Positions 42,680 to 53,187 of a DNA stretch of 64,000 bases are shown one piece after another; the stretch's first letter is position 1, and every line of letters starts with the position of its first letter. A program made the position numbers and the translations under genes. A model generated the notes under the pieces. It saw nothing but the letters and a program-made list of their open reading frames with translations. It did no database searches and was not told where the DNA came from. The stretch is from NCBI RefSeq assembly GCF_021021555.1, contig NZ_JAINWA010000003.1, positions 1,240,001 through 1,304,000 of the forward strand. The letters are read 5' to 3'. Source of the DNA: Teretinema zuelzerae (lineage in GTDB: Bacteria; Spirochaetota; Spirochaetia; Treponematales; Treponemataceae).

Positions 42680-42689
42680 AAAATTTTGG

Positions 42690-44006
42690 CTACAGGTTAC
42701 GGGACCTGATCCTTCCTTTTTTTACCAGACCCTCATGATGATGCATCTTAAGCTGCGCTTCAATCTGACTCATAGTATCGAGATCGACACCGACAAGAAT
42801 CAACAATGAGGTTCCGCCCATCAACATTGAAATTGACTGCGGAAAACCGAAAAGGTTCTGAATGATTGTGGGAAGAACCGCAATCGCCGCGAGATACAGG
42901 GAACCGGGAAGAACCAGACGGTTCAGGATTCTCTGCATATATTCTTCAGTCTTGTCTGTTCGGATCCCGGGAATCGAGCCGCCGTTTTCCCGGATTTGCT
43001 TTGCGATTTCAGTGGGGTTCAGTGTTACCTGTGTATAGAAATACGCAAAGAATACAATAAGAAGAACATAGAAAACATTGTACCAGACGCCGTTCGGACG
43101 AAGGAAGGTCGCAAGGCTGTTAAGCCACTTGACGTTCGGTCCGATGCTGCTGGCGACCTGGAGGGGAAAGGTCAGGAATGAAGAAGCGAAAATGACAGGG
43201 ATCACTCCGGACGGATTGATCTTGAACGGAATATACGTATTCTGTCCACCGTACATTTTTCTTCCGACGACCCTTTTAGCGTAATGCACGGGAATCTTGC
43301 GCTGGCCCTGCTGTTCATAGACAACAAGAGCGACGATCGCCACGAACATTACAAAAGCAACAATTACGAATACCGGGTTAATGTCGCCCCGCTGAACCAT
43401 CTTGACCAATTCCCAAGCTGCGCTCGGGAGACGGGCTACGATACCAGCAAAGATGAGCATTGAAATACCATTTCCGATTCCGCGCGCCGTTATCTGTTCG
43501 CCGAGCCACACAGTAACCATCGTACCGGTAGTAACCGTAAGCATGGCGATCAATGTGTAGGCGAGCCGATCGATAACAATCGCACCGGGTATGCTTGATG
43601 CATACACGGTAACGGCGTATGACTGGATGAGAGCGACGCCGATAGTGGCGAGCCTCGTCCAGGACTGGATTTTTTTCCGCCCGCCGTCATCTTCCGCGGC
43701 CTTCTTCAGACCGGGGAAAATGATGAGCGCAAGCTGCATCAGAATCTGGGTGGAGATATACGGCATTACACCAAGCATAAACACGGAAAAGTTAGAAAAA
43801 GCGCCGCCCGCGAAGAAGTCCATATAATCGACGAAGGCGTTTCCCCGAACCTGATCTCTGAAAAAGCTTGTCAATGCAGCCGGATCAATACCTGGAATGG
43901 TCAGTACCGAACCGAGGCGAAAAACAGCGAGAATTATGACGGTAAAAAGGATTCGCTCGCGCAATTCCCTAATCCTGAACATATTTACAAAAGCATTGTT
44001 TGCCAT
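42690..44006 (-). CDS. secY: Protein translocase subunit SecY
   Basis: 438 aa with ten predicted membrane helices. Motifs: [24 protein letters not shown] near the N-terminus (in part), [15 protein letters not shown], and [13 protein letters not shown]. Forms the SecYEG channel for export and membrane insertion. 19 nt after rplO. Confidence 0.97.
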   Translation of the reverse strand: MANNAFVNMFRIRELRERILFTVIILAVFRLGSVLTIPGIDPAALTSFFRDQVRGNAFVDYMDFFAGGAFSNFSVFMLGVMPYISTQILMQLALIIFPGLKKAAEDDGGRKKIQSWTRLATIGVALIQSYAVTVYASSIPGAIVIDRLAYTLIAMLTVTTGTMVTVWLGEQITARGIGNGISMLIFAGIVARLPSAAWELVKMVQRGDINPVFVIVAFVMFVAIVALVVYEQQGQRKIPVHYAKRVVGRKMYGGQNTYIPFKINPSGVIPVIFASSFLTFPLQVASSIGPNVKWLNSLATFLRPNGVWYNVFYVLLIVFFAYFYTQVTLNPTEIAKQIRENGGSIPGIRTDKTEEYMQRILNRLVLPGSLYLAAIAVLPTIIQNLFGFPQSISMLMGGTSLLILVGVDLDTMSQIEAQLKMHHHEGLVKKGRIRSRNL

Positions 44007-44025
44007 TTTCTACACCCGCTCCCAG

Positions 44026-44478
44026 TTATTCAGCAGCCTGGACGACAGTTCCACCAGCCTTTTCGATCTTCTCCTTCGCAGAAGCAGAAACCTTATCCAC
44101 ATCGACGGTCAGCTTTTTAGTAAGCGTACCGTCTCCGAGGACCTTTATGAGGGCAGAGAATTTTCGGAGAATCCCTTTCATTACGAGACTCTCGCGGTTA
44201 ACGGTTTCGCCGTTTTCATACTTGGTTTCAATCTCGGAAAGATTGAAAACTTCATATTCCTTGGCGAAAACTTGATTGGAGAAACCGCGTTTGGCGATAC
44301 GGCGATAAAGAGGCATCTGACCGCCTTCGAAACCTACGTACACCTTACCGCCGGAGCGGGACTGCTGTCCCTTGTTTCCCCGGCCCGCGGTTGTTCCGCG
44401 GCCTGATGAAGAACCGCGTCCTACAATCCGTTTCTTCTTGTTTGCGCCTTCGGGCGCGTACAGGTTAAAATCAGACAT
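44026..44478 (-). CDS. rplO: 50S ribosomal protein L15
   Basis: 150 aa. The glycine-rich N-terminal RGSSSGRGTTAGRGNKGQQS segment is characteristic; the globular part follows (GFEGGQMPLYRRIAKRGF). Immediately follows rpmD, with no intergenic base. Confidence 0.97.
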   Translation of the reverse strand: MSDFNLYAPEGANKKKRIVGRGSSSGRGTTAGRGNKGQQSRSGGKVYVGFEGGQMPLYRRIAKRGFSNQVFAKEYEVFNLSEIETKYENGETVNRESLVMKGILRKFSALIKVLGDGTLTKKLTVDVDKVSASAKEKIEKAGGTVVQAAE

Positions 44479-44664
44479 TTAGTTGATCTCCTTGACTTCG
44501 ACAAGGTGCCGAACCGCAGCAACCATTCCCAGTACGGGAGCGGACGCTTCGTGTTCAACGGTCGAATTGAGCTTTTTCAGGCCCAGAGAACGTACTGTCG
44601 CCGCGACTTTCGGCTTTTGACCGATCGTGCTGCGCACGAGCTTAACAGAAATCTTGCTGGCCAT
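44479..44664 (-). CDS. rpmD: 50S ribosomal protein L30
   Basis: 61 aa; VKLVRSTIGQKPKVAATVRS and LGLKKLNSTVEHEASAPVLG define L30. Starts 3 nt after rpsE and abuts rplO. Confidence 0.96.
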   Translation of the reverse strand: MASKISVKLVRSTIGQKPKVAATVRSLGLKKLNSTVEHEASAPVLGMVAAVRHLVEVKEIN

Positions 44665-44667
44665 AGT

Positions 44668-45189
44668 TTACCCCCACAGATCCTTGAGGGCCTTGCCTCT
44701 GTTTTTTGCTACAACCTTCGCGTTCATGAGCTTTTTGATAGCTTCAAAGGTAGCGCGAATGACGTTGACTGAAGAGTTCGCTCCAAGAGATTTGGAAAGA
44801 ACGTCAGTTACTCCAGCCGCTTCCAGAACAGCCCGGATCGGGCCGCCGGCAATGATTCCGGTACCGGAACAAGCGGGTTTCAGGAGAACTGAAGAACTTT
44901 TGAAATCAGCCTGGATGTCGTGAGGAATGGTTCCGTTCTTTATGGGAACGTGAATCATATTCCTCTTGGCTTTATCAATACTCTTACGAATAGCTTCAGT
45001 TACATCATTTGCCTTGCCGAAACCAAATCCGACACGGCCTTTCTGGTCGCCCACAACGGTGAGCGCGGAAAAGGAGAAACGGCGTCCGCCCTTTACAACC
45101 TTAGCGGTTCTGTTGAGCTTTACGAGCTTCTCAACGAACTCTTTTGGTTCCCTTTCCTTGTTAAAGTCCTTATGGTGATCCATAGCCAC
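44668..45189 (-). CDS. rpsE: 30S ribosomal protein S5
   Basis: 173 aa. N-terminal dsRNA-binding fold ([20 protein letters not shown]) and C-terminal domain with [19 protein letters not shown]. Involved in decoding accuracy. Two nt after rplR. Confidence 0.97.
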   Translation of the reverse strand: MAMDHHKDFNKEREPKEFVEKLVKLNRTAKVVKGGRRFSFSALTVVGDQKGRVGFGFGKANDVTEAIRKSIDKAKRNMIHVPIKNGTIPHDIQADFKSSSVLLKPACSGTGIIAGGPIRAVLEAAGVTDVLSKSLGANSSVNVIRATFEAIKKLMNAKVVAKNRGKALKDLWG

Positions 45190-45191
45190 TC

Positions 45192-45554
45192 CTAGAATTC
45201 GATTCCGGCGCTGCGGGCACCGTCGGCAACGGCCTTAACAACACCATGATAGATATAGCCGTTTCGGTCGAACACCACGGAGGTGATGTTCTTTTCCTTA
45301 AGACGGCGGCCGATTTCCTCTCCAACCTTGGTGCCGGAAGCGATATTCGCTTTCATTGCAGCAAGATCTTTCTCGAGGGTAGTCACAGAAGCAAGAGTCG
45401 TTCCTGCGTCATCATCGATGACCTGAACAGAAATATTGCTGTTCGAGCGGAAAACGGTCATCCGGGGACGAGCGCTGGTTCCATGAATTCTCTTGCGAAT
45501 GTGAACCTTTCTTTTCAGCCGTTTTCTGTCTTTATCGTTAAGTTTCTTGAACAT
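45192..45554 (-). CDS. rplR: 50S ribosomal protein L18
   Basis: 120 aa, 5S rRNA-binding. [20 protein letters not shown] and the ending [20 protein letters not shown] are typical. Follows rplF by 11 nt. Confidence 0.97.
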   Translation of the reverse strand: MFKKLNDKDRKRLKRKVHIRKRIHGTSARPRMTVFRSNSNISVQVIDDDAGTTLASVTTLEKDLAAMKANIASGTKVGEEIGRRLKEKNITSVVFDRNGYIYHGVVKAVADGARSAGIEF

Positions 45555-45565
45555 TTCGCTTTCCC

Positions 45566-46105
45566 TTATTTCACGCCGGTCTTTCCGACCTTCCGCTTAA
45601 TGATTTCGGTCTCATAGCGAATACCCTTACCCTTGTAGGGTTCGGGTCCACGAAGCTTACGGACCTGCGCGGCGAACTCACCGACTTGATCCTTACGGCT
45701 GCCGGAAATAGTGATTTTACCCTGTGCATCCGCAACGACGGTAAGTCCTTCAGGAATGCCTGCGATAAAATCAGTTGAATAACCAAGGTTAAGAATTAAC
45801 AGTTTTCCCTGCACTTCCGCGCGGTAACCAACACCGTTGATTACAAGCGTCTTGGTGAAGCCGGCGGAAACGCCCTTAACCATGTTATTAAGAAGATTTC
45901 TGTACAGACCATGGCAAGCACGGCCCTTTTTCGAATCATCTTTGCGCGTAACAACAGCTTCCGAACCCTCAACCTTGATTTCAACGATGGGGTCGTAAGA
46001 CTGGGAAAGCTTTCCTTTCGGACCTTCAACATGGATTGAATCGGCAGAAACGGAAACCTTTACGCCTGCCGGAATGGCGACCGGAAGTTTACCAATACGA
46101 GACAT
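45566..46105 (-). CDS. rplF: 50S ribosomal protein L6
   Basis: 179 aa. Two similar domains; start [17 protein letters not shown] and C-terminal [20 protein letters not shown] are characteristic. Sits near the factor-binding site. Confidence 0.97.
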   Translation of the reverse strand: MSRIGKLPVAIPAGVKVSVSADSIHVEGPKGKLSQSYDPIVEIKVEGSEAVVTRKDDSKKGRACHGLYRNLLNNMVKGVSAGFTKTLVINGVGYRAEVQGKLLILNLGYSTDFIAGIPEGLTVVADAQGKITISGSRKDQVGEFAAQVRKLRGPEPYKGKGIRYETEIIKRKVGKTGVK

Positions 46106-46115
46106 GTAATCCTCC

Positions 46116-46514
46116 TTACCAGACCGAACAGATCAGTTCGCCGCCGACCTGCTTCTCCTGGGCTTTTTTACCGGTGGTAACGCCCAAAGATGTTGAAACG
46201 ATCAAGGTTCCGTACCCGTTATATACACGGGGAAGTTCCTTGTAGCTTGAGTACACGCGTCTTCCGGGCGTAGAAAGTTTTTCAATGCCGTGGATGACGG
46301 ATGAATTGGATTCATCGTATTTAAGGAAAACCCGGATGCAATTCGCTCCGTCCTGGCTAACCTTCTTGAAATTCTTTATGTAACCTTCGGTCTTCAGAAT
46401 CTTGACGATCTCAAGCTTGAGTTTGGAGGCGGGAATGTCCACTTTTTCATGGCGGGCCATAGCCGCATTCCGGACCTTGGTTAGCATATCTGCTACGGGA
46501 TCTGAAACGCTCAT
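46116..46514 (-). CDS. rpsH: 30S ribosomal protein S8
   Basis: 132 aa. Start [17 protein letters not shown] and ending [18 protein letters not shown] are diagnostic. In E. coli S8 represses the spc operon by binding the rplE leader; no clear site was seen here. Confidence 0.97.
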   Translation of the reverse strand: MSVSDPVADMLTKVRNAAMARHEKVDIPASKLKLEIVKILKTEGYIKNFKKVSQDGANCIRVFLKYDESNSSVIHGIEKLSTPGRRVYSSYKELPRVYNGYGTLIVSTSLGVTTGKKAQEKQVGGELICSVW

Positions 46515-46532
46515 ATTCTCTGTCCTCCCCTA

Positions 46533-46718
46533 CTACCAGCTCGACTTAGTGACGCCTGGAATAAGGCCTTCACTAGCTAATTTCCGAAAACAGATACGAC
46601 ACATCTGATATTTCCGGAGATATCCGCGCGGCCTTCCGCACACCTTGCACCGGTTATACTTCCGGGTTGAATACTTCGGGGTGGCGTTAGCCTTATTTAT
46701 CCACGCAATTGTTGCCAT
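46533..46718 (-). CDS. rpsN: 30S ribosomal protein S14, zinc-binding type
   Basis: 61 aa from ATG 46718 (GAGGA upstream); an in-frame ATG at 46778 would run into rplE. The CKVC and CRIC pairs bind zinc, so this is the short C+ form, not the 101-aa zinc-free form. Confidence 0.96.
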   Translation of the reverse strand: MATIAWINKANATPKYSTRKYNRCKVCGRPRGYLRKYQMCRICFRKLASEGLIPGVTKSSW

Positions 46719-46725
46719 GAATTCC

Positions 46726-47277
46726 TCACTTCCTGAAGGGCATACCGAACTTGAGGAGGAGAGCTTTCGCCTCCGCATCAGTTCTGGCAGTGGTTACCAC
46801 GTTGATATTCAAACCGGCAATTCTTTCGATTTTATCGAAGTCGATTTCCGGGAAGATAATCTGTTCAGTGATACCCAGCGAATAATTTCCGTTACCGTCG
46901 AATCCATTCGGATTGATTCCGCGGAAATCCTTGACGCGCGGAAGAGCTACGTTCACAAAGCGGTCGAGAAACTCGTACATCTTTGCGCCGCGCAGCGTCA
47001 CCATAACGCCAATCTCGTTACCCTGACGAAGCTTGAAGTTCGCGATACTCTTTTTTGCCTTAGTTTTGACAGCCTTCTGGCCTGTGATAAGTCCCAGGTC
47101 GGTGGCCGCGGCGTCAAGGAGTTTCTTGTTAGCAAGCGCTTCGCCAATACCCATGCTCAAAACGATTTTAACGAGCCGGGGCGTCTGCATTACAGACTTG
47201 TATCCGAGTTCCTTAAAGAGCTCGGGGGCGATTTTCTCCACATAGACTTTCTTAAGCCGAGGTACGTAATTACTCAT
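46726..47277 (-). CDS. rplE: 50S ribosomal protein L5
   Basis: 183 aa from ATG 47277, which overlaps the rplX stop (TGATG); an upstream ATG at 47295 lies in rplX. Start [20 protein letters not shown] and the loop [20 protein letters not shown]. Binds 5S rRNA and P-site tRNA. Confidence 0.97.
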   Translation of the reverse strand: MSNYVPRLKKVYVEKIAPELFKELGYKSVMQTPRLVKIVLSMGIGEALANKKLLDAAATDLGLITGQKAVKTKAKKSIANFKLRQGNEIGVMVTLRGAKMYEFLDRFVNVALPRVKDFRGINPNGFDGNGNYSLGITEQIIFPEIDFDKIERIAGLNINVVTTARTDAEAKALLLKFGMPFRK

Positions 47278-47591
47278 CACAGTGCTTCTCCACACTTGCG
47301 GCAGACGCGTGTTTTCTTGTCGCCGTCAATTTTGTAACCAATCCTGGTCGGTCCGCATTTCTTGCATACGATCATGACGTTGGACACATGGAGCGGAGCC
47401 TCGATTTCGACGATTCCGCCGCGATCCTGCTGACTGCGTTTTTTCATTGCCTTTTTTACAATGTTTACGCCGGAAACAAGAACACGATCCTTGTCCCGAA
47501 GCACGCGCACGATTGTACCGCGTTTTCCCTTGTCTTTTCCGGCAATGACTTCAACCGTATCGTCCTTCCGGATCTTGAATTTCTTTTCCAT
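47277..47591 (-). CDS. rplX: 50S ribosomal protein L24
   Basis: 104 aa from ATG 47591, with AAGGAG 7 nt upstream. KOW motif [20 protein letters not shown]; two CxxC pairs near the C-terminus (CKKC, CRKC) suggest bound zinc. Assembly initiator of the large subunit. The stop overlaps the rplE start. Confidence 0.97.
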   Translation of the reverse strand: MEKKFKIRKDDTVEVIAGKDKGKRGTIVRVLRDKDRVLVSGVNIVKKAMKKRSQQDRGGIVEIEAPLHVSNVMIVCKKCGPTRIGYKIDGDKKTRVCRKCGEAL

Positions 47592-47602
47592 TTTCAATCT
47601 CC

Positions 47603-47971
47603 TTACAGGACTTCCGGAGCGAGCGATACGATCTTCATATAATCCATATCACGAAGTTCGCGGGCAACCGGTCCGAAAATGCGCTTTCCCTTGGGGTTCT
47701 TGTTTGCGTCGATGATAACGCAGGCGTTGTCGTCGAAGCGGATATAAGTTCCGTCAGGGCGGCGATATTCCTTGGAAATGCGCACGATCACGGCCTTTTC
47801 CACGGAACCCTTTTTTATTGTAGATGTCGGGAGAGCATCCTTGACAGCCACAACGATAATATCACCGATACTGGCATACCGGCGGTGCGAACCGCCGATT
47901 ACCTTGATACACTCAACGAGCTTTGCGCCCGAGTTGTCGGCAACATTCAATCTTGATTGCATCTGAATCAT
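47603..47971 (-). CDS. rplN: 50S ribosomal protein L14
   Basis: 122 aa. [20 protein letters not shown] and [20 protein letters not shown] are diagnostic. Contacts 16S rRNA in an inter-subunit bridge. Confidence 0.98.
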   Translation of the reverse strand: MIQMQSRLNVADNSGAKLVECIKVIGGSHRRYASIGDIIVVAVKDALPTSTIKKGSVEKAVIVRISKEYRRPDGTYIRFDDNACVIIDANKNPKGKRIFGPVARELRDMDYMKIVSLAPEVL

Positions 47972-47985
47972 TTGCTGCTCCTCGT

Positions 47986-48252
47986 TTACTTAGCCCGGGC
48001 TACAATTTCGATGAGCCGCCAGCACTTGTCTTTGCTGACGGGACGGCATTCCTGGATTCGAACGGTGTCGCCGATATGGGCGTCGTTCTTCTCGTCGTGT
48101 GCCTTGTACTTCTTACTGCGAGCCACGTACTTCTTGTACAGTGGATGAAGTTTTTTGGTGCTTACCTGGACAACGATGGTTTTGCTCATCTTGTCGCTGG
48201 TTACTACACCAACAAACTCGCGGTTCCCGGTTGTCTTAACTTGTTCTTCCAC
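47986..48252 (-). CDS. rpsQ: 30S ribosomal protein S17
   Basis: 88 aa from GTG 48252, which has TAGGAG 6-7 nt upstream and lies 10 nt after the rpmC stop; the longer open frame to 48291 overlaps rpmC and has no homologous residues. Core: [20 protein letters not shown] and [20 protein letters not shown]. Confidence 0.95.
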   Translation of the reverse strand: MEEQVKTTGNREFVGVVTSDKMSKTIVVQVSTKKLHPLYKKYVARSKKYKAHDEKNDAHIGDTVRIQECRPVSKDKCWRLIEIVARAK

Positions 48253-48262
48253 GGGCCTGCTC

Positions 48263-48469
48263 CTACTTATTTCCCTGTCCGGCGAGCTCATGCTGCCGGA
48301 TAAGTGTATTCACACGCGCGATTTCTCGGCGAAGGATACGCTTCTGGAGGGGGTTGTCAACATGTCCAAGAACGAACTGAAAGCGCAAATCCATGAACTT
48401 CTTGTCGAGTTCGTTCTTTTTGGAAACCAGTTCGGCATAAGAGAGAGCTTTTACTTCATTCTTCTTCAT
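48263..48469 (-). CDS. rpmC: 50S ribosomal protein L29
   Basis: 68 aa, two-helix protein at the exit tunnel. [20 protein letters not shown] and the conserved [13 protein letters not shown]. Starts 11 nt after rplP. Confidence 0.96.
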   Translation of the reverse strand: MKKNEVKALSYAELVSKKNELDKKFMDLRFQFVLGHVDNPLQKRILRREIARVNTLIRQHELAGQGNK

Positions 48470-48480
48470 CTTAAGCCTCC

Positions 48481-48900
48481 TTAGTTCTCGTTAGGTCGTT
48501 CGGCGAATTTCGTCTTGAATGGCAGTTTGCTGCCGGCAAGATGCATCGCTTCGGACGCCAATGTTTTATCGATACCGGCGAGTTCGAACAAAATCGTTCC
48601 CGGCTTAACAACGGCGACCCAATATTCAGGGGCGCCTTTTCCCTTACCCATTCGGGTTTCAGCGGGCTTCTTGCTGAAGGGCTTATCCGGGAATACCCGA
48701 ACCCACAGCTTTCCACCGCGCTTAACCTTACGATTAAGGGCGACGCGCGCAGCTTCAAGCTGGCGGTTGGTGAGCCAGAACGGCTCAAGAGAAACGAGTG
48801 CGAATTCGCCGAAATCGATATTGTTTCCGCGTGTCGCATTTCCGTTAACTCTACCGCGCTGGACCTTTCTATGTTTTACTCGTTTTGGGCTGAGTGCCAT
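48481..48900 (-). CDS. rplP: 50S ribosomal protein L16
   Basis: 139 aa. [20 protein letters not shown] start, and [40 protein letters not shown]. Needed for the A-site structure. Three nt after rpsC. Confidence 0.97.
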   Translation of the reverse strand: MALSPKRVKHRKVQRGRVNGNATRGNNIDFGEFALVSLEPFWLTNRQLEAARVALNRKVKRGGKLWVRVFPDKPFSKKPAETRMGKGKGAPEYWVAVVKPGTILFELAGIDKTLASEAMHLAGSKLPFKTKFAERPNEN

Positions 48901-48903
48901 AGC

Positions 48904-49647
48904 TTAACTCCTTCCGGCAGATGCACGGTCTCCGCGGTCCGAACGCTCTCCGCGCTCAGGCCTGTCACGGCGCTGCTTTTTCAGAAGCGCTCCGGCATCT
49001 TCTTTCTGTTCGTGACCATACATCATCCCGTTGTAAATCCATACCTTGACGCCGATGGCGCCGTAGGTGGTATGGGCTTCCGAGAAGCCATAATCGATAT
49101 CCGCGCGAAGGGTATGCAGTGGAACACGTCCTTCTTTGTGCTCTTCGGTGCGGGACATTTCCGCTCCTCCGAGACGACCGGACACGCGAATCTTTACGCC
49201 CTGTGCGCCGGCTTTCATCGCGGCGGAAGACGCCATTTTAAGGGCTCTTCGGAAGGATCCGCGATTCATAAGCTGGCGTGCGACATTCTGAGAGACCAAA
49301 GCGGCGTTCGTCTCAGAGCGTTTGATTTCCTTAATCTTGATCTGAACCTTTTTTGTCAGGCTCTTCTGGATCTGGACACCGATCTGCTCGATATTCGCGC
49401 CCTTCACTCCGATGATGACACCGGGGCGTGCGGTATGAATAACGATAGTAACGCGCTGAGGATGGCGCACGATTTCAATCTGCGCGATATCGGCGTTTTT
49501 GCATTCCGGAAGATCCATTACCATTTTGCGAATCTTCAGGTCTTCGTGAAGAAGATCTGCATATTCGCGGGGATCCGCGTACCAACGAGAAGCCCAGGTC
49601 TTATTAATCCCGAGGCGTAGTCCAATAGGATTTACTTTCTGTCCCAC
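48904..49647 (-). CDS. rpsC: 30S ribosomal protein S3
   Basis: 247 aa from GTG 49647, one base after the rplV stop with a G-rich site upstream; the usual [12 protein letters not shown] start follows. KH domain at about 40-110 ([16 protein letters not shown]), C-terminal domain to about 215, and an Arg/Asp/Gly-rich tail ([16 protein letters not shown]). Confidence 0.96.
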   Translation of the reverse strand: MGQKVNPIGLRLGINKTWASRWYADPREYADLLHEDLKIRKMVMDLPECKNADIAQIEIVRHPQRVTIVIHTARPGVIIGVKGANIEQIGVQIQKSLTKKVQIKIKEIKRSETNAALVSQNVARQLMNRGSFRRALKMASSAAMKAGAQGVKIRVSGRLGGAEMSRTEEHKEGRVPLHTLRADIDYGFSEAHTTYGAIGVKVWIYNGMMYGHEQKEDAGALLKKQRRDRPERGERSDRGDRASAGRS

Positions 49648-49648
49648 G

Positions 49649-50005
49649 TTATTCCCCCGCCTTTTCGTCAACGATTACGGTAATATGACACATCCTTTTC
49701 AGGAGCATATCCGCCCTTCCGCGACCGCGAGTCCAGAGCCTTTTAAGGCGAGGACCTTCGTCAATGCGAATTTCTTTAACGAAAAGCATATCTTCATCAA
49801 GTTTCTTGTTCAAATCCAAAGCGTTAGCCGCTGCCGATTTCATGGTTTTCGTCAGAAGACGCGCACCCTTCTGGGGCATGTTTTCCAAAATCGCCATCGC
49901 TTCGGTGTAGGACTTCAGCTTCACCACATTCGCCACGGGGCGAACCTTGGTGGGAGATGCAATAAGGAACTTGGAAGTGGCTATATATCCGTTTTTGTCA
50001 GCCAT
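49649..50005 (-). CDS. rplV: 50S ribosomal protein L22
   Basis: 118 aa from ATG 50005; an adjacent ATG at 50008 and a GTG at 50014 are also in frame, but spacing to AGGTG favours 50005. [12 protein letters not shown] and [18 protein letters not shown] are typical. Its hairpin lines the exit tunnel. Confidence 0.95.
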   Translation of the reverse strand: MADKNGYIATSKFLIASPTKVRPVANVVKLKSYTEAMAILENMPQKGARLLTKTMKSAAANALDLNKKLDEDMLFVKEIRIDEGPRLKRLWTRGRGRADMLLKRMCHITVIVDEKAGE

Positions 50006-50019
50006 CATATTCACCTATC

Positions 50020-50298
50020 TCACTTACCTGTTTTCTTGTCTGAACCGGCATGACCGCGGAAAACGCGGGTAGGCGCAAATTCACCAAGCTTATGACCGAC
50101 GAGGTTTTCGGTGATGTACACCGGAATCCAGGACTTGCCATTATAAACAGAGATGGTATTACCTACCATTTCAGGGATAATAGTCGAACAACGGGAATAG
50201 GATTTAATCATCTTCCGATCGCTCGCCTTATTCATCTCGATTACTTTCTTGTAAAGGCTCTTCTCGATAAAAGGCCCTTTTTTAACAGATCTTGACAC
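50020..50298 (-). CDS. rpsS: 30S ribosomal protein S19
   Basis: 92 aa. [19 protein letters not shown] and [18 protein letters not shown] are diagnostic. Forms a complex with S13 in the head. Confidence 0.98.
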   Translation of the reverse strand: MSRSVKKGPFIEKSLYKKVIEMNKASDRKMIKSYSRCSTIIPEMVGNTISVYNGKSWIPVYITENLVGHKLGEFAPTRVFRGHAGSDKKTGK

Positions 50299-50309
50299 GG
50301 TCAGTCCCC

Positions 50310-51134
50310 CTACTTCTTCCGTCTCGAGACAATAAACTTGTCCGAAACTTTCCGCTTGTTACGGGTCTTGTATCCGCGACAAGGCTGTCCCCAAGGAGTA
50401 ACAGGGTTACGACCTTTACCGCGGCCTTCACCACCACCAAGAGGATGGTCGACAGGGTTCATGTTCATACCCTTTACAGCCGGACGGATACCTCTCCAGC
50501 GTGAACGGCCTGCCTTACCCAGGCTGGTGTTCATGTGATCTTCGTTACCGACTTCTCCGATTGTCGCGAAACAGCGCTTGTGAACCAAGCGCATTTCGCC
50601 TGAAGGGAGCTTAATCGTTACATATTCGCCTTCTTTAGCGGCCACAAGAGCGCTGGCTCCCGCGGAGCGAGCCATCTGGCCGCCTTTACCGATAGTAAGC
50701 TCAATGTTGTGAACGGTAAAACCGACAGGAATAATTTCCAGCGGAAGAGCGTTTGCAACTTCGAGAGCGGCGTTTTCTCCGCTCAGGATTTTCTGGCCTA
50801 CAACAAGGCCTTTGGGTGCAAGGATGTAACGTTTTTCACCGTCTGCATAAAAAACCAGAGCAATGTTCGCACTGCGGTTCGGATCGTACTCGATAGTCTT
50901 CACTGTACCCGGAATGCCGAACTTATCGCGCTTGAAATCGATATCGCGATATTTCTGCTTATGGCCTCCACCCTGGTGACGAACTGAAATCCGTCCGCCA
51001 GCACCGCGACCGCCGTTCGATTTCTTACCGCTGGTCAGGCTCTTCTCGGGCCGATCGGCAGTAATAACATCGCGCTGAAGGTCGATGCGAGTTCTGGTTC
51101 CGGGTGTATAAGGCTTGTATACTTTAAGAGCCAT
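50310..51134 (-). CDS. rplB: 50S ribosomal protein L2
   Basis: 274 aa. [20 protein letters not shown] in the N-terminal OB-like domain and [20 protein letters not shown] near the peptidyl-transferase centre, which contains the His needed for subunit association. Confidence 0.98.
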   Translation of the reverse strand: MALKVYKPYTPGTRTRIDLQRDVITADRPEKSLTSGKKSNGGRGAGGRISVRHQGGGHKQKYRDIDFKRDKFGIPGTVKTIEYDPNRSANIALVFYADGEKRYILAPKGLVVGQKILSGENAALEVANALPLEIIPVGFTVHNIELTIGKGGQMARSAGASALVAAKEGEYVTIKLPSGEMRLVHKRCFATIGEVGNEDHMNTSLGKAGRSRWRGIRPAVKGMNMNPVDHPLGGGEGRGKGRNPVTPWGQPCRGYKTRNKRKVSDKFIVSRRKK

Positions 51135-51167
51135 TTAGAATCCCCTTATTAACGCCAGGCCGAAGGC

Positions 51168-51452
51168 TTAAACGCCCTCGAACACCTTGATTGTCTCGCC
51201 GGGCGCAAGCCGTACAATGGCTTTCTTCCAGCTGGAAGTCTTTCCGGGTCGACCACGGACCCTTTTGAACTTTCCATCCACATTCATGACAGTGCAATCG
51301 ACAACCTTGACGTTGAACAACTTGCGAACTGCTTCCTTAATCTCGATCTTGCTGGCTGCGGTATCGACTTTGAAAACGTACTTGCCCTGCTCGCGCAGCG
51401 CGTTCGTTTTTTCAGACAATACAGGAGCGATAAGAATCTGCTCAAAAGTCAT
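51168..51452 (-). CDS. rplW: 50S ribosomal protein L23
   Basis: 94 aa. IAPVLSEKTNALREQGKYVF and FNVKVVDCTVMNVDGKFKR. Docking site for trigger factor and SRP at the exit tunnel. The start overlaps the rplD stop by 1 nt. Confidence 0.97.
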   Translation of the reverse strand: MTFEQILIAPVLSEKTNALREQGKYVFKVDTAASKIEIKEAVRKLFNVKVVDCTVMNVDGKFKRVRGRPGKTSSWKKAIVRLAPGETIKVFEGV

Positions 51453-52090
51453 TACTCGGCCCCCTCTTCTGTTCCATAGAAGCCGGCGAGATTCTTGGCA
51501 GCAGTTTCAAGCATGATGACCTTGCGTCCGTAGAAGAGGTCGTGTGCCCGAAGCCTGTTGTAAGAAAGGAAAGACAGGGTCGGAATATTCCTTCCGGCCT
51601 GCTTGATCCTGGCATCATCATCTTTGAGGACGATGACAGTTCGCTCGCCCTTGGAGAAATTCTCAAGGATCTTCGCGAGATCTTTTGTCTTGCCGCTTTC
51701 AACGGTAAAATCTTCGATCACAGTGAGCCGATCGTCCTGGGCCTTGAGGCTGAGGATCGACTTCATTGCGAGGCGCTTCACTTTCTTGGGAAGCGTATAA
51801 CTATAATCACGCGGGCGAGGACCGAATACAATACCGCCGCCAACCATAATCGGGGATTTTTTATCACCGCGGCGTGCGTTACCGGTTCCTTTCTGCTTGT
51901 ACGGTTTCTTGTTTGAACCGTGAACTTCGGCTCTTGTCTTAGTGCAAGCAGTCCCGACGCGCAGATTCGCTAATTCATTGTTGATGGCGTAGTAGATCAC
52001 GTCTTCGTTGACCGGAAGGCCAAATACGTTATCATCGAGATTTATTGTCCTCAGTTCTTTGCCATCGACCGAATAGACTTTCTTTTCCAT
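51452..52090 (-). CDS. rplD: 50S ribosomal protein L4
   Basis: 212 aa. The tunnel loop KPYKQKGTGNARRGDKKSPI is present, as is GPRPRDYSYTLPKKVKRLA. In E. coli L4 also represses the S10 operon; no matching leader hairpin was recognised upstream of rpsJ. Confidence 0.97.
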   Translation of the reverse strand: MEKKVYSVDGKELRTINLDDNVFGLPVNEDVIYYAINNELANLRVGTACTKTRAEVHGSNKKPYKQKGTGNARRGDKKSPIMVGGGIVFGPRPRDYSYTLPKKVKRLAMKSILSLKAQDDRLTVIEDFTVESGKTKDLAKILENFSKGERTVIVLKDDDARIKQAGRNIPTLSFLSYNRLRAHDLFYGRKVIMLETAAKNLAGFYGTEEGAE

Positions 52091-52105
52091 CGTCTTCTCC
52101 TGTCG

Positions 52106-52732
52106 TTAGAATTCTTTCTTGACTGCGGACTTGATGATCAGCGTACAGTCCTTGTTACCAGGCACAGATCCGCGAACCATAACAACCTTCAACTCGGGAT
52201 CAATTTTCTGAATCTTCAGATTCTGCACGGTGACGCGTTCGCGACCCATCCGTCCAGGCATCTTGATATTCTTGAAAGTATGTCCGGGAGTAGTGCTGTT
52301 ACCGGTACCACCGGGCTCGCGATGAAACTTGGAACCATGCGAAGCGCGTCCGCCATGGAAGCCCCAGCGCTTCATAACGCCCTGGAATCCCTTACCCTTA
52401 GAAGTGGCGGTAACGTCGAGAAACCTAATGGACTCGAACAATTCAACGCCAATCTGATCACCCACGGCTACTTCGCTGTCAAAATCGCGAAATTCCTTAA
52501 GATGCCGCTTGGGGGCAATCCCCTCAGGAAACTGGCCGGCATAAGGCTTGGAGGTGCGGGAAGCCTTGAGATCGTCAAGACCGAGCACCACGGCGTTATA
52601 GCCAAAGGTTTCCTCTTTTTTTACGGATACGACTGTATTGGGTTCAACGCGGATCACGGTCACTGGAATCAGATTTCCGTTTTCGTCGAAGACCTGGGTC
52701 ATACCCACTTTTGTTGCCATCAGACCTATCAT
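52106..52732 (-). CDS. rplC: 50S ribosomal protein L3
   Basis: 208 aa. MIGLMATKVGMTQVFDENGN start; loop WGFHGGRASHGSKFHREPGG contacts the peptidyl-transferase centre and includes the Gln-methylation region of relatives. 60 nt after rpsJ. Confidence 0.97.
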   Translation of the reverse strand: MIGLMATKVGMTQVFDENGNLIPVTVIRVEPNTVVSVKKEETFGYNAVVLGLDDLKASRTSKPYAGQFPEGIAPKRHLKEFRDFDSEVAVGDQIGVELFESIRFLDVTATSKGKGFQGVMKRWGFHGGRASHGSKFHREPGGTGNSTTPGHTFKNIKMPGRMGRERVTVQNLKIQKIDPELKVVMVRGSVPGNKDCTLIIKSAVKKEF

Positions 52733-52792
52733 TCTGAATACTCTCCTTGGTACGTTATCCCCTGATCCGGGGGACCGTCTACCATAAATTGG

Positions 52793-53101
52793 TTACTGCT
52801 TGATCTCTACGTCAACGCCGGCAGGAAGTTCAAGCTTCATTAATGAATCCATCACTTCTGCAGAAGGCTCGATAATATCGATAAGGCGCTTATGGGTACG
52901 CATTTCGAACTGCTCACGAGACTTTTTGTTAACGTGGGGAGAACGAAGCACAGTAACCTTATTAATACGGGTCGGAAGGGGGATGGGGCCGGATACTTTG
53001 GCGCCAGCCTTCTGAACCGTCTGCACAATTGCCTTAGAGCTCTGATCAATCAACTCAACATCAAATCCGCGGAGTCGTACGCGAATCCTTTCCTTAGCCA
53101 T
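52793..53101 (-). CDS. rpsJ: 30S ribosomal protein S10 (NusE)
   Basis: 102 aa from ATG 53101 with GGAGG 5 nt upstream; an in-frame ATG at 53149 would lie in the hairpin region. [20 protein letters not shown] and the ending [12 protein letters not shown]. Also acts in antitermination with NusB. Confidence 0.97.
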   Translation of the reverse strand: MAKERIRVRLRGFDVELIDQSSKAIVQTVQKAGAKVSGPIPLPTRINKVTVLRSPHVNKKSREQFEMRTHKRLIDIIEPSAEVMDSLMKLELPAGVDVEIKQ

Positions 53102-53121
53102 TTTTCCTCCAGACAGATGAA

Positions 53122-53169
53122 ATGCGGGACGAGATATCCCGTCCCGCATGATGGACGATCAACGTCCAT
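53122..53169. other. Two tandem hairpins between tuf and rpsJ
   Basis: ATGCGGGACG (53122-53131) pairs with CGTCCCGCAT (53140-53149), and ATGGACG (53151-53157) pairs with CGTCCAT (53163-53169). Both are perfect and neither is followed by a T-run. They may act as RNA-processing or stability elements, or as a regulatory leader for the S10 genes. Confidence 0.6.
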
Positions 53170-53187
53170 ACAGCACCTGTTCAATAA

